Under the pieces are notes generated by a model, which made no database searches, was not told where the DNA came from, and saw only the letters and a program-made list of their open reading frames with translations. The translations under genes were made by a program, and so were the position numbers. A stretch of DNA of 33,068 bases from Oceanobacillus damuensis (GTDB lineage Bacteria > Bacillota > Bacilli > Bacillales > Amphibacillaceae): positions 1 to 33,068 of the forward strand of contig NZ_LQNF01000040.1 of NCBI RefSeq assembly GCF_001618145.1, read 5' to 3'. The number at the start of each line of letters is the position of its first letter. Positions within the stretch are counted from its first letter, which is position 1. Below, in pieces: positions 15,943 through 24,289 of this stretch.

Positions 15943-16704
15943 TTGTTTATCAGGAATGAGAGAAGCGTTAAAGAATTTATGCAATTTTATCCGATTGTAT
16001 CTGCCTTCGTCATAATCAATTTAATCCTTTGGTTCATCAGAAATTTTTTGGGACTGCAAATAGGATGGGATATCTATCATTGGGGAATCGGCAGTAATCT
16101 TCTTATAGAAATGGGTGAGTACTGGAGGCTCGTAACACCAATTTTTCTTCATGCCGATTTGATGCATGTTTTGTTTAATTCTTTTTCACTCGTATTGTTC
16201 GGACCTGCTCTGGAACAAATGCTTGGGAAATATAAATTCATCCTTGCCTATTTAGGGGCCGGGATAATCGCAAATATTGCCACTTACTTTCTCGGACCGA
16301 TTTCTTACCTGCATCTTGGAGCTTCAGGCGCAGTATTTGGCCTCTTCGGTATATATGCCTTTATGGTTTCATTCAGGAAAAACCTGATTGATCAGGGAAG
16401 CTCGCAAATTATTATGATTATTTTAGCCGTTTCATTGGCAATGACCTTCCTTAGAAGCGGAATCAACATTTATGCGCATATCTTTGGCTTTATCGGTGGT
16501 TTTGTCATTGCACCGCTCATTCTTTTCAATGTACGCGCATACTCGCCTTGGCGGATGAGGCGGAGCTACCAGGATGACGATTCCATCCAGTTCGATCCTA
16601 ATCGGTGGAACAGAAAACGTCGCATTCCATATGCACTCAGAAAAAACATATTTTGGATTATATTGGGTATATTGGTTGTTTTCGGCCTACTGAGCAGATT
16701 TTAA
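15943..16704 (+). CDS. Rhomboid-family intramembrane serine protease
   Basis: 253 residues, about six membrane segments. The catalytic dyad is visible: Ser128 in HLGASGAVFG and His179 in YAHIFGFIGGF. Loop/TM2 motif FLHADLMHVLFNSFSLVLFG is split over residues 69-88. A basic C-terminal tail follows. It cleaves substrates within the membrane; the substrate is unknown. It resembles B. subtilis YdcA, next to acpS there too. The start is TTG at 15943 behind AGAGGGGGG. Confidence 0.93.
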   Translation: MFIRNERSVKEFMQFYPIVSAFVIINLILWFIRNFLGLQIGWDIYHWGIGSNLLIEMGEYWRLVTPIFLHADLMHVLFNSFSLVLFGPALEQMLGKYKFILAYLGAGIIANIATYFLGPISYLHLGASGAVFGLFGIYAFMVSFRKNLIDQGSSQIIMIILAVSLAMTFLRSGINIYAHIFGFIGGFVIAPLILFNVRAYSPWRMRRSYQDDDSIQFDPNRWNRKRRIPYALRKNIFWIILGILVVFGLLSRF

Positions 16705-16717
16705 ATAAGCGCATAAG

Positions 16718-16750
16718 AAAAAGCCCCTGTTTCCAGGAGCTTTTTCTTTT
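16718..16750. terminator. Bidirectional terminator, rhomboid / cshA
   Basis: Stem AAAAAGCCCCTG (16718-16729) / CAGGAGCTTTTT (16734-16745) with one mismatch and loop TTTC. T runs occur on both strands between convergent genes. Confidence 0.9.
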
Positions 16751-16754
16751 TTAA

Positions 16755-18212
16755 TTATTGATCACGGTTTCTGCGCTGGAAATTACCTTTACGGTTTCTT
16801 CCGCCCTGGTTCCGTCCGCCTTGACCGCGTTGGCCATAAAAACGTTTATTGTTCGAGCGACGGCTGTCTTTAGAATTGTGCGCTTTCTTCACACTGATTG
16901 GTGCAACGGAAGAAATCTTAACAGGTGTATCTCTGCGCTCTTTTGTTAACATGCTTAAAGCTGCTGCAATCACTGTAATAGAATCGTTGTCTTCCAATAA
17001 TTCCTTCGCAGCTTCCTGATATGGTTGCAGGTCTTTCTGATTAATTGTTTTCACAATCTTATCAATCGTTACTTGCTGCTGTCCTCTTTGAGCATCCTGA
17101 TTGCTTGGTGGCACTAAGCGTTTCATTTTACTCTTCGTCGTTTTTTCGATTAAATGCAAGTGCGCAATTTCTCTAGGTGTGATGAAGGAAATGGCTTCCC
17201 CTGTACGTCCAGCTCTTCCTGTACGTCCAATACGGTGAACATAGCTTTCCGGATCCTGTGGTATATCGAAATTGTATACGTGAGTAACACCCGAAATATC
17301 AAGACCACGCGCAGCTACATCTGTAGCTACCAATACGTCCACACGTCCGCCTTTAAATTTATTTAAAACGGACATACGTTTCCCTTGCGTCAGGTCACCA
17401 TGAATCCCTTCAGCACGATATCCTCTTGCTTGTAATCCTTCAGTTATTTCATCTACACGTTTTTTCGTTCTGCTAAATACAATTGCCAAATCAGGTGAAT
17501 TGATATCCATATGATTATTTAACGTATCGAACTTATACTTTTCAGGAATCTCAACAAAATATTGGTCAATATTTTCTACCGTCATTTCTTTCGCTTTCAC
17601 TTTAACTTCTTTCGGTGTTTTCATCAATGTAGTAGCGATGTTACGGATTTCTTTAGGCATTGTTGCCGAGAAAAGCAATGTTTGACGTTCGGATGGGATA
17701 CCCTTAAGAATATCGCGGATATCATCAATGAATCCCATGTTTAACATTTCATCCGCTTCATCCAATACAGCTGTCTGAACAGCATCAATACGGATTGTCT
17801 TTCTGCGCATATGATCCAGTAGTCTTCCTGGAGTAGCAACCACAATCTGTGGGCCATCCTTCAATGCACGAATTTGACGATCCATTGGCGATCCACCATA
17901 AATAGATAATGCACGAACACCTGTGAATTTCGCTAATCGATTTAATTCTTCAGCAACCTGAATTGCAAGCTCTCTTGTAGGGGCTACAACCAAGCCTTGA
18001 ATTTTCTTTAATTTTGAATCTATCTTGTTAATCATCGGAATACCGAAGGCTGCTGTTTTACCTGTTCCTGTTTGTGCCTGTCCAATAACATCGTTACCTT
18101 CCATTGCTAATGGAATTGTCTCTGCTTGGATTGGTGTTGCTTCCTCAAACCCCATTTTTTCTAATGCTTTCATAATTGGGGCTGATACACCCAGTTCGTT
18201 AAATTTTGTCAC
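16755..18212 (-). CDS. cshA: DEAD-box RNA helicase CshA
   Basis: 485 residues. Q motif GFEEATPIQ (21-29), Walker A AQTGTGKT (46-53), PTREL (78-82), TPGR (127-130), DEAD (151-154), SAT, then the second RecA domain with DVAARGLD and [13 protein letters not shown]. The C-terminal tail is rich in R, G, N and Q (last about 45 residues), as in RNA-binding tails. It unwinds RNA in ribosome assembly, mRNA decay and cold adaptation. It starts with GTG; AAAGGAG lies 11 nt upstream. A long 5' region (520 nt) contains a terminator-like hairpin 267 nt before the start. Confidence 0.97.
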   Translation of the reverse strand: MTKFNELGVSAPIMKALEKMGFEEATPIQAETIPLAMEGNDVIGQAQTGTGKTAAFGIPMINKIDSKLKKIQGLVVAPTRELAIQVAEELNRLAKFTGVRALSIYGGSPMDRQIRALKDGPQIVVATPGRLLDHMRRKTIRIDAVQTAVLDEADEMLNMGFIDDIRDILKGIPSERQTLLFSATMPKEIRNIATTLMKTPKEVKVKAKEMTVENIDQYFVEIPEKYKFDTLNNHMDINSPDLAIVFSRTKKRVDEITEGLQARGYRAEGIHGDLTQGKRMSVLNKFKGGRVDVLVATDVAARGLDISGVTHVYNFDIPQDPESYVHRIGRTGRAGRTGEAISFITPREIAHLHLIEKTTKSKMKRLVPPSNQDAQRGQQQVTIDKIVKTINQKDLQPYQEAAKELLEDNDSITVIAAALSMLTKERRDTPVKISSVAPISVKKAHNSKDSRRSNNKRFYGQRGQGGRNQGGRNRKGNFQRRNRDQ

Positions 18213-18732
18213 CTAATAGTCGACTCCTTTTTTTGTGAAAATTTATTCGCAAAAGAGGCCCATGAAATTTTCTCATACTTTATTCTTTAAATAATTTTCC
18301 CGCCTGAACATGCAGATAAATCCTTCCGAATTATCATTTTCCGCTCTTTTTCGCAGCATGGATGCGCTTCGTTATCGCAGAAATGAAAATGCGCTGATAA
18401 TGATTGTTTATACCAGCTATTAAAAAGGGAATATAAGACCTGAACTCGTATCATTATATTTTATTCATATTAAAGTACAAAAAAGGCTTCACCTGTACGT
18501 GGTAAGAGGCCTCGAAACTAATGCTTTCATTATCATACCACATATATTACTTTTATATCTACTATATGGCTTAATGATTTTTTTCTCTTGCCATGTTAGA
18601 ATTAGTGATACTACCCGAGTCTAACCCCTCAAAGGATGGTAGTCATATTAACCTGAAAATAAAACTTTCCTTTTTTCGACAGGATTTCAATCTCAGGAAA
18701 GATATTACACAAAATTGCAAAGGATGTTTATC
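18213..18732. other. Long intergenic region cshA / eamA
   Basis: 520 nt with no credible gene. It holds a minus-strand terminator (18479-18512), an extended -10 TATGAT on the minus strand (18532-18537) and interleaved complementary segments at 18595-18643. It could contain a cshA leader or a small RNA. Confidence 0.5.
18479..18512 (-). terminator. Terminator-like hairpin upstream of cshA
   Basis: Minus strand: AGGCCTC..ACC pairs with GGTGAAGCCT (18484-18512, ten pairs with a 2-nt bulge, loop 7 nt) and is followed by six T. No minus-strand gene lies directly upstream of it. Confidence 0.7.
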
Positions 18733-19644
18733 ATGCGTCTTCCTCCATTCAATCCATATGCTGCAGTTGTAATTGGTGTAATAGCTGTATCGACTTCGGC
18801 AATCTTAGTAAAGCTTGCTGCAGGTACCCCTTCAGCCATCATTGCTAATTACAGATTATTATTTGCAGTTCTGATCATGTTACCCATTGTTTTGTTAAAA
18901 TACAGGCATGAATTTCGCTTGATTAGTAAAAAAAACTGGATGCTTTCTATTCTTGCCGGAGTCTTTTTGGCATTTCATTTCATTCTGTGGTTTGAATCAT
19001 TAAACTATACATCCGTAGCCAGTTCAGTAGTGCTTGTAACGATGCAGCCAATCTTCGCCTTTATTGGAACTTATCTGCTTTTCCAGGAAAGGTTTTCATA
19101 TGGCACGATCATCAGTATGATCATTGCCTTATTTGGAAGCATCATTATTGGCATAGGAGATTTTCAAATTGGTGGTATGGCGCTATTTGGTGATATCCTT
19201 GCATTGCTTGGTGCAATAGCCGTCACTTTCTATTTCTTATCGGGGCAAAGTGTAAGAAAGCACTTATCACTCATGACCTATACGTTTATCGTTTATGGAG
19301 TCAGCTCTGTCACATTAATAATTTACAATTTAATATTGCAAAATCCATTCTTTGGATACCCCGCTGATCATTGGTGGGTCTTCCTTGCCTTGGCAATTGT
19401 ACCTACATTTTTGGGACATACGCTATTTAACTGGGCTTTGAAATGGCTGAGTACGTCCACCATTTCGATGGGGATTATATTTGAACCGATCGGGGCAAGT
19501 ATACTTGCATACTTTATACTAGGCGAATCTTTGACATGGTCTCAATTTTTGGGTGGTACGATCGTTATATTTGGCCTGTTGTTATTTATTATGAGTACCT
19601 CAAGAAAAGCGAAGGTAACCATATCCAGAAAAAGTCTGAAGTAG
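18733..19644 (+). CDS. EamA/DMT-superfamily membrane transporter
   Basis: 303 residues from ATG 18733, chosen because AAAGGA lies 8 nt upstream; an in-frame TTG at 18715 has no site. Ten hydrophobic segments form two EamA repeats of five. GASILAYFILGESLTWSQFLGG in the last third is a typical second-repeat signature (split over about 255-280). The family exports or imports small metabolites; substrate unknown. Isolated plus-strand gene between minus-strand cshA and a hydrolase. Confidence 0.9.
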   Translation: MRLPPFNPYAAVVIGVIAVSTSAILVKLAAGTPSAIIANYRLLFAVLIMLPIVLLKYRHEFRLISKKNWMLSILAGVFLAFHFILWFESLNYTSVASSVVLVTMQPIFAFIGTYLLFQERFSYGTIISMIIALFGSIIIGIGDFQIGGMALFGDILALLGAIAVTFYFLSGQSVRKHLSLMTYTFIVYGVSSVTLIIYNLILQNPFFGYPADHWWVFLALAIVPTFLGHTLFNWALKWLSTSTISMGIIFEPIGASILAYFILGESLTWSQFLGGTIVIFGLLLFIMSTSRKAKVTISRKSLK

Positions 19645-19759
19645 TTATAGGCTTAAGGAATGTGGATAAGGTAAGCAAAAGTGAAAGTGAAAGCGCCATG
19701 CAGGGTGGGGGAAGTCTCGCTCGTGGATGTGGATTTTATGGAAATAAACCAATCGTTGT

Positions 19760-19793
19760 AAAAAGCCTGCTCCCGTTTTTTAAAGGAGCAGGC
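19760..19793 (-). terminator. Terminator after the hydrolase gene
   Basis: Stem GCCTGCTCC (19765-19773) / GGAGCAGGC (19785-19793), followed on the minus strand by TTTTT. It can also serve the convergent eamA gene. Confidence 0.85.
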
Positions 19794-19796
19794 CAT

Positions 19797-20492
19797 TTAT
19801 TCTGTTTTTTCGACGAGAAAGTGATATACCATCCCATTTAGTGTGTCTTTATCGTCCCCAAGACAAATGAGGTGCCTTGACCGATCAAAAAACACAACTT
19901 CCTTTTGCTCGGAGTGAATTTCCTTGTCCAGATAATAGGCTGTCTTATATGGAACCATACCATCCTGATGGCCTTGTGCAATCAATACAGGCGATTCAAC
20001 CTTATCCAGGTAACGACGCGTAAACCTGACTAATTTCATAAATTCAAAATTCGCCCTGAGTGGTACGGAACCAAATTTCTTCTTGTAATGGTTATACAAT
20101 TTATTTTCATCGAGTGTACCTCTGATTCCATCCCCAATTACTTCAGCAATATCAAGTCCGATTTGCTTAAAGCTTAAATACTTCCCTGAAGTCGCCAACA
20201 AGACGAGCTTGTCAATTTTGTATTTAGCAGCGAGATAGGCAGCGATCATACCTCCCATGGAAAATCCGATCAAGTAAATCTCATCGTAGTTTTTCTGAAG
20301 TTTTTTCAATTCGTTTTCTGCTGATTTAATCCATTTTTTATAGGATACATTTTCCAAGTTAAGTTCACTGCCATGCCCTGGCAATGTCGGGACTTCGATA
20401 TGCCAATCTGTATTTTCTTTAAGAAATTCAGCCAGAGGATCAACTTCATATGGTCCGCCTGTATATCCGTGTATCACCAAACATGCAATCAT
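19797..20492 (-). CDS. Alpha/beta hydrolase, carboxylesterase/monoacylglycerol-lipase type
   Basis: 231 residues from ATG 20492 (AGAGGAGA 7 nt upstream; an earlier ATG at 20528 lacks a site). Catalytic triad candidates: Ser78 in the nucleophile elbow GFSMGG, Asp177 in GHQDGMVP and His207 in DRSRHL. The oxyanion region is HGYTGGPYE (8-16). No signal peptide, so cytoplasmic. The family cleaves short/medium acyl esters; the natural substrate cannot be told. Single gene with its own terminator. Confidence 0.9.
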   Translation of the reverse strand: MIACLVIHGYTGGPYEVDPLAEFLKENTDWHIEVPTLPGHGSELNLENVSYKKWIKSAENELKKLQKNYDEIYLIGFSMGGMIAAYLAAKYKIDKLVLLATSGKYLSFKQIGLDIAEVIGDGIRGTLDENKLYNHYKKKFGSVPLRANFEFMKLVRFTRRYLDKVESPVLIAQGHQDGMVPYKTAYYLDKEIHSEQKEVVFFDRSRHLICLGDDKDTLNGMVYHFLVEKTE

Positions 20493-20610
20493 CGTATATT
20501 CTCCTCTTCTTCTCGCTTCCTTCCCCATCTTTATCTTCTTCCGTATTGCTTCTTCCTATTAAAAATTAATTGACTTTCCTTTTCCTGTTTTTACAAAATA
20601 AGTATTGGTT

Positions 20611-20635
20611 CTTCTTGTTCTGACGTAACAAGAAG
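20611..20635 (-). terminator. Hairpin after the YppG-like gene
   Basis: Perfect 9-bp stem CTTCTTGTT (20611-20619) / AACAAGAAG (20627-20635) just past the stop codon, but not followed by a clear T run. Confidence 0.4.
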
Positions 20636-20636
20636 A

Positions 20637-21068
20637 TTACCTGAAATTTTTAATTAGTGAACTGAATTGTTTAACAATTGGTGTAACCTGATGATAAGTA
20701 CTTGCTAATTGTCCGACTGTCGATAGTACTTTATCAAAATCTATCTGACCATTGTTATTATAAAAATAGGATGCTGGCCCACCGGAAGGGTTTCCTGCAA
20801 GACCTCCAGCCGGCCCTGCCGCTCCAAAATTTCCAGATGTACCTAAGCCATTGCCGTTATCTGCCATTGAGGTTGGGTTTATTTTCGGTTCATTGGGCCA
20901 TTGCTCAGGCAGTTCAGGCTTTGCAAAAATTTCATATGGTGTCTGGGCTATTTCCGGAATGTTCCAGCTTTGATTCTGATGTGTTGTATAATATGGATAT
21001 GGATGGTGGTTATAATTGACTGGTGGGTAATCTTGGGGTAGCTTATAGGGTCGATATTCATATTGCAT
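20637..21068 (-). CDS. YppG-like small protein
   Basis: 143 residues of low complexity. The N-terminus is rich in Y, P, H, N and Q, the middle is a Gly/Ala/Asn/Pro-rich stretch (about 70-105), and the conserved-looking C-terminal segment DKVLSTVGQLASTYHQVTP continues to KQFSSLIKNF. This C-terminal pattern is that of the YppG-like family in Bacillaceae. In B. subtilis YppG lies with sporulation/cell-wall genes, but no function is established; a coat- or surface-associated role is only a guess from composition. GAGGTG lies 7-8 nt before ATG. Confidence 0.75.
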   Translation of the reverse strand: MQYEYRPYKLPQDYPPVNYNHHPYPYYTTHQNQSWNIPEIAQTPYEIFAKPELPEQWPNEPKINPTSMADNGNGLGTSGNFGAAGPAGGLAGNPSGGPASYFYNNNGQIDFDKVLSTVGQLASTYHQVTPIVKQFSSLIKNFR

Positions 21069-21148
21069 TCCTGTACACCTCTTTCCAAATTCCTGTTTAT
21101 AATAGATTATGCGGTCCTAATAAAAGTGTGTGGAGCCAAGAGTCTTTC

Positions 21149-21436
21149 CTATTTGCTAAAGCCGTCGAAAAGTGAACTGTAATGGGATGCATTATCATCC
21201 AGTCCCAATGCATACTTAATTTTGTTCCTTTGATACCCCAGAATCACTTCCTGATCATCAATGAAAGTTGCCGGTGTCCCGTATATCTCCTTCGATTGCA
21301 GTTCCTTCATATATCTATCGTTTTCTGTAACGTTTCTTGTTATATATGAAATGCCGTTATCCTTTAATAATCTTATCACTTTGTCTGCTTCCTTGCTGTG
21401 GTCACTTACATAAATTATTACCTGTGAATTGTTCAT
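21149..21436 (-). CDS. Glutaredoxin-fold protein lacking all cysteines
   Basis: 95 residues. The pattern beta1 (QVIIYVSD), helix, beta2 and a cis-proline block EIYGTPATFIDDQEVILGY is that of glutaredoxin/NrdH-like proteins. At the active-site position, where CxxC is expected after beta1, it reads Ser-Asp-His-Ser (11-14), and the whole protein contains no cysteine. It therefore cannot do thiol-disulfide chemistry and may be a binding or structural relative. GGGAGG precedes ATG. A close sigma-B promoter match lies at 21488-21513, so it is probably a general-stress gene. Confidence 0.8.
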   Translation of the reverse strand: MNNSQVIIYVSDHSKEADKVIRLLKDNGISYITRNVTENDRYMKELQSKEIYGTPATFIDDQEVILGYQRNKIKYALGLDDNASHYSSLFDGFSK

Positions 21437-21487
21437 ATCTTTTCCTCCCGGCGTTTCGCCTCTTATGACTTTTTCTATATTTTTCTA

Positions 21488-21513
21488 GTACCCGCTCCCT
21501 TAATCAGTTAAAC
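21488..21513 (-). promoter_or_regulatory. Sigma-B promoter before the cysteine-free glutaredoxin-fold gene
   Basis: Minus strand: perfect -35 GTTTAA (21508-21513), 14-nt spacer, -10 GGGTAC (21488-21493). The predicted start gives a leader of about 45 nt to the ATG at 21436. Confidence 0.8.
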
Positions 21514-21601
21514 CGAAAGTAACGAAAAATATTACAAATTAATTACGGTAAACAGGTATTTAGTCTTATTATTTTTTACAAAAAGCTTAAAATAAAAGTG
21601 T

Positions 21602-21691
21602 GGAGGCCGTTTACAGAGGTAATAATTTGTGCCACATAGGATATAGACTAGTCTGATATACCTACTCGATGTGGCGATTTTAATGGCCTCC
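21602..21691. repeat. 90-bp nested inverted repeat
   Basis: Outer arms GGAGGCC (21602-21608) / GGCCTCC (21685-21691); inner arms GCCACAT (21631-21637) / ATGTGGC (21669-21675). The core is AGGATAT / ATATACCT around the perfect palindrome AGACTAGTCT (21645-21654). It lies just downstream of the truncated marR. Nature unknown: a structured RNA, a decayed terminator or a MITE-like element. Confidence 0.6.
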
Positions 21692-21733
21692 CTTATAATT
21701 TACTCTAGATAGCCAAATTATTATTTTTTACAA

Positions 21734-22024
21734 TCATAATTTGCGAAGTGAGGTGCCCAATTTTTTCAGCAGCAAAGCAGCAGCTACTTTTTCTTCTATA
21801 GTTAATATTCCCATAATATCCTTAATCCTTTCCCAATGGTCGGGAAAAATGCCGTTCACCAAATCCGTGCCACGGGGAGTTATTTTCGCATAAGTAATAC
21901 GGCTGTCTTCTGAAAATTGCTCACGGAAAAGGTAATCCTTCTTCTCCAGCTTATTGATTACATAGGTGATGCTGCCACTTGAAAGCAGTATCCTTCTTTC
22001 GTTTGTTGTTAACGAAATAACCAC
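21734..22024 (-). pseudogene. Truncated MarR-family regulator (C-terminal part only)
   Basis: The frame gives at most 96 residues. From RRILLSSGSITYVINKLEKK onward (split here) it reads like the recognition helix, wing and C-terminal dimerisation helices of a MarR regulator of about 140-150 residues. The N-terminal dimerisation helices and first half of the winged helix are missing. Homology starts right at the 3' end of the overlapping ABC permease gene, so the 5' part seems to have been lost at that junction. No credible start or ribosome site was found. Confidence 0.75.
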
Positions 22025-23394
22025 ATATTTCTTTTGGTCCTATAGATAATAAATAATGAAGCAAGCGATAAAAACGGATATGTCCCACTAAATACAACCA
22101 GTAAAATAAATATCAGTCCATACAAGCCATCAGTGGTATTTAGTGCAGATTGTTTTGTAAGCAGTCTTATTTCCTTGTTTAATTTAATTTGAAAATTATA
22201 GAAAAATGTACTGCAATGCAGAAGCAATAACAATAGAAGCCACTCGTTTTGATTAATGCTATAGTAAATGATCAAAGGGACTGACAGAATGAGTCCTCCT
22301 GCGAGCACCCAGCGTATATAAGCTTTCTTATATTCAGGCACATCCCAAGGCAGAACCTGAACGATATCGTCTCTAAATCGATCACTGAAAAAGCTTGCTG
22401 CTATGTCGGAATAGGAATAAATTGTTACTGCAATACCAAGATGAAAGAGCGAATCATTATTAATAAACAGCAAAACAACAAGCATCAGTAAAAATGTACC
22501 TGTAAATTGAAACAGCAATGGACTTTGCTTACCAAAGTAGATCTTCCAAAGACGATTATATACAGCCTTATCGGCATTAAATGGCTTCTTTCTCTTCTTC
22601 GTATGTTGCATAACGCTGTATTTTTTCTGTCTTTTAAATTTAGTTTGTGATACTTGACCGATTAGCCACATATTCCAAATGTTATAATCCCCGGTCTCGG
22701 TTACTTTGCCCCAATTTACTTTTTGAAAGACAGTCCTTATCAAAATAAAGTTTATGACTATGATAATTCCAAACAGAAGAATCCCGCTCAAGGGAGATCC
22801 TATATATAGCCCAATCCCATTAATGATCAATATTAATAATAAACATCCTGTCTTTATCAGGAAACGCTGCTGAAAAAGCTTCCATTGCGGTATAACCATA
22901 AAAATGTCGTAAAGAACAAACAGCATTATGCAGCTAATTATAAAAGAAAATGATAATCGCGAAATAGTCAGTAATATAATTAGAGTCACTGTATATAAAG
23001 CAAGCTGTTTTAACAGCTTTTCCAAAATGGCCAAAGACCAAATTTTTTCCCGACTTATAGGCAGCAACGTCAATTGGTACTCAGAACTGGAAAAAACCAT
23101 CCCTGGTTCTCTAAATGATTTAATGACATAACGAATGGGGAGTGCACTTAAAATAAGCCAAAATCCGATTGTTGCATTTTGCTCGATACTGAAAAAGTAA
23201 CCGTGAAACATTTCCAGGAAGTCCCCGAAAATAAATAAACCTGCAATCATATAACCGCACAGAACCATTGTATATATGGCGATAACTTTATCAAACATCA
23301 GGTCAAAGGCCTTTTTATATATTTTTTTCTTTTTCAGGAACCTATTTCTTCGGACAAAAAGATAGCTTTTCCATACCGTGGTATTTGCTTTCAT
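22009..23394 (-). CDS. ABC transporter permease, EcsB-like
   Basis: 461 residues with about ten hydrophobic segments and a central basic cytoplasmic stretch (QTKFKRQKKY to KKRKKPF, near 250-272). The N-terminal WKSYLFVRRNRFLKKKKIYKKAF block is of the EcsB type (split over about 8-30). ATG overlaps the ATPase stop by 4 nt (ATGA). EcsB pairs with EcsA in an exporter that affects proteolysis and secretion in B. subtilis; whether this is the main ecsAB or a paralog cannot be told here, but no HIT-family gene (hit) is adjacent as at the B. subtilis ecs locus. Confidence 0.8.
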   Translation of the reverse strand: MKANTTVWKSYLFVRRNRFLKKKKIYKKAFDLMFDKVIAIYTMVLCGYMIAGLFIFGDFLEMFHGYFFSIEQNATIGFWLILSALPIRYVIKSFREPGMVFSSSEYQLTLLPISREKIWSLAILEKLLKQLALYTVTLIILLTISRLSFSFIISCIMLFVLYDIFMVIPQWKLFQQRFLIKTGCLLLILIINGIGLYIGSPLSGILLFGIIIVINFILIRTVFQKVNWGKVTETGDYNIWNMWLIGQVSQTKFKRQKKYSVMQHTKKRKKPFNADKAVYNRLWKIYFGKQSPLLFQFTGTFLLMLVVLLFINNDSLFHLGIAVTIYSYSDIAASFFSDRFRDDIVQVLPWDVPEYKKAYIRWVLAGGLILSVPLIIYYSINQNEWLLLLLLLHCSTFFYNFQIKLNKEIRLLTKQSALNTTDGLYGLIFILLVVFSGTYPFLSLASLFIIYRTKRNMWLFR

Positions 23395-24086
23395 TCTGAC
23401 CTTCTCCTCTGAATGGTCATAAACTCGCCAATCGGCCCTTCTGACTCTATTCTTCCTTGCCGGAGCATAATATACCGATCTGCAATGTGTTTTACTTTTT
23501 CTATTTGGTGCGTAGTCAAGATAATCGTGGCACCTGATTCTGCCTTTTCTTTTATTATTCCCTCCAAATAATCCATTGCATAAATATCAAGTCCCATAAA
23601 AGGTTCGTCGATCAATAAAACCGGTGTGTCCGGAAGTAAGGAACAGATGGTCTGCACCTTCTGTCTCATCCCTTTGGAGAGGGACTCCGGATATTCATCA
23701 AGTTTATCATCGATTTCAAAACCCTTGCTCCATATTTCGATCCTATCATGAAGCAGCTCATCTGAAAGTTCATAGCTCATACCATAAAGCTGAAAATGCT
23801 GCATCACTGTCAGCTCCGTCAGCAATAGGGGTTCCTCAGGTAAATAGGAAAGTTTTCTTTTAAAGTCCAGGAAGGAATCATCCTGACTCAAATTTCCATT
23901 AATACTAATTTGACCTGCTGATTTCTCCATAACACCCATAATTGCTTTAATTAATGTGGATTTCCCTGCACCATTATGGCCAACCAACGCGAGGACAGAA
24001 CCCTCCTCCAATGAGAAAGTAATATTTTCAAGCAGCTTTTTCTCGTTAATTACTACAGACATGTCCCTGATTTCAATTACAGGCAT
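23391..24086 (-). CDS. ABC transporter ATP-binding protein, EcsA-like
   Basis: 231 residues from ATG 24086, one codon after another ATG and better spaced behind GGGGTG. Walker A GHNGAGKST (36-44), signature SLSKGMRQKVQ, Walker B VLLIDEP with FMGLD, and H-loop TTHQ are all present, so it is a functional ATPase by motif. Coupled to the downstream permease gene by a 4-nt overlap. Together they form a two-gene exporter of unknown substrate. Confidence 0.88.
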   Translation of the reverse strand: MPVIEIRDMSVVINEKKLLENITFSLEEGSVLALVGHNGAGKSTLIKAIMGVMEKSAGQISINGNLSQDDSFLDFKRKLSYLPEEPLLLTELTVMQHFQLYGMSYELSDELLHDRIEIWSKGFEIDDKLDEYPESLSKGMRQKVQTICSLLPDTPVLLIDEPFMGLDIYAMDYLEGIIKEKAESGATIILTTHQIEKVKHIADRYIMLRQGRIESEGPIGEFMTIQRRRSE

Positions 24087-24247
24087 CATTTCACCCCATC
24101 TTTATTTATATCTGTTTTAACTATACGAAATATAGCCGGGAAAAGTTCCATCCGGTTGTATAAACAGCTGCAGCTATTCCGGTGAGCGCGCCCCATAAGA
24201 CGATAAAAAGAGCCATGAGCTATGATTTGGCCACTCTATAGAAACCA

Positions 24248-24275
24248 TAAAAAAACATAGCCATTCAGCTATGTT
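24248..24275 (-). terminator. Terminator after the DedA gene
   Basis: Stem AACATAGC (24254-24261) / GCTATGTT (24268-24275), loop 6 nt, followed on the minus strand by TTTTTTT. The remainder of 24087-24289 shows nothing else. Confidence 0.88.
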
Positions 24276-24289
24276 CAGATAAACGTATT

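Noticed and set aside
18600-18630. Sigma-B -10 (GGGTAG) on the minus strand before cshA
   Set aside because: No GTTT-like -35 occurs 12-15 nt upstream of it.
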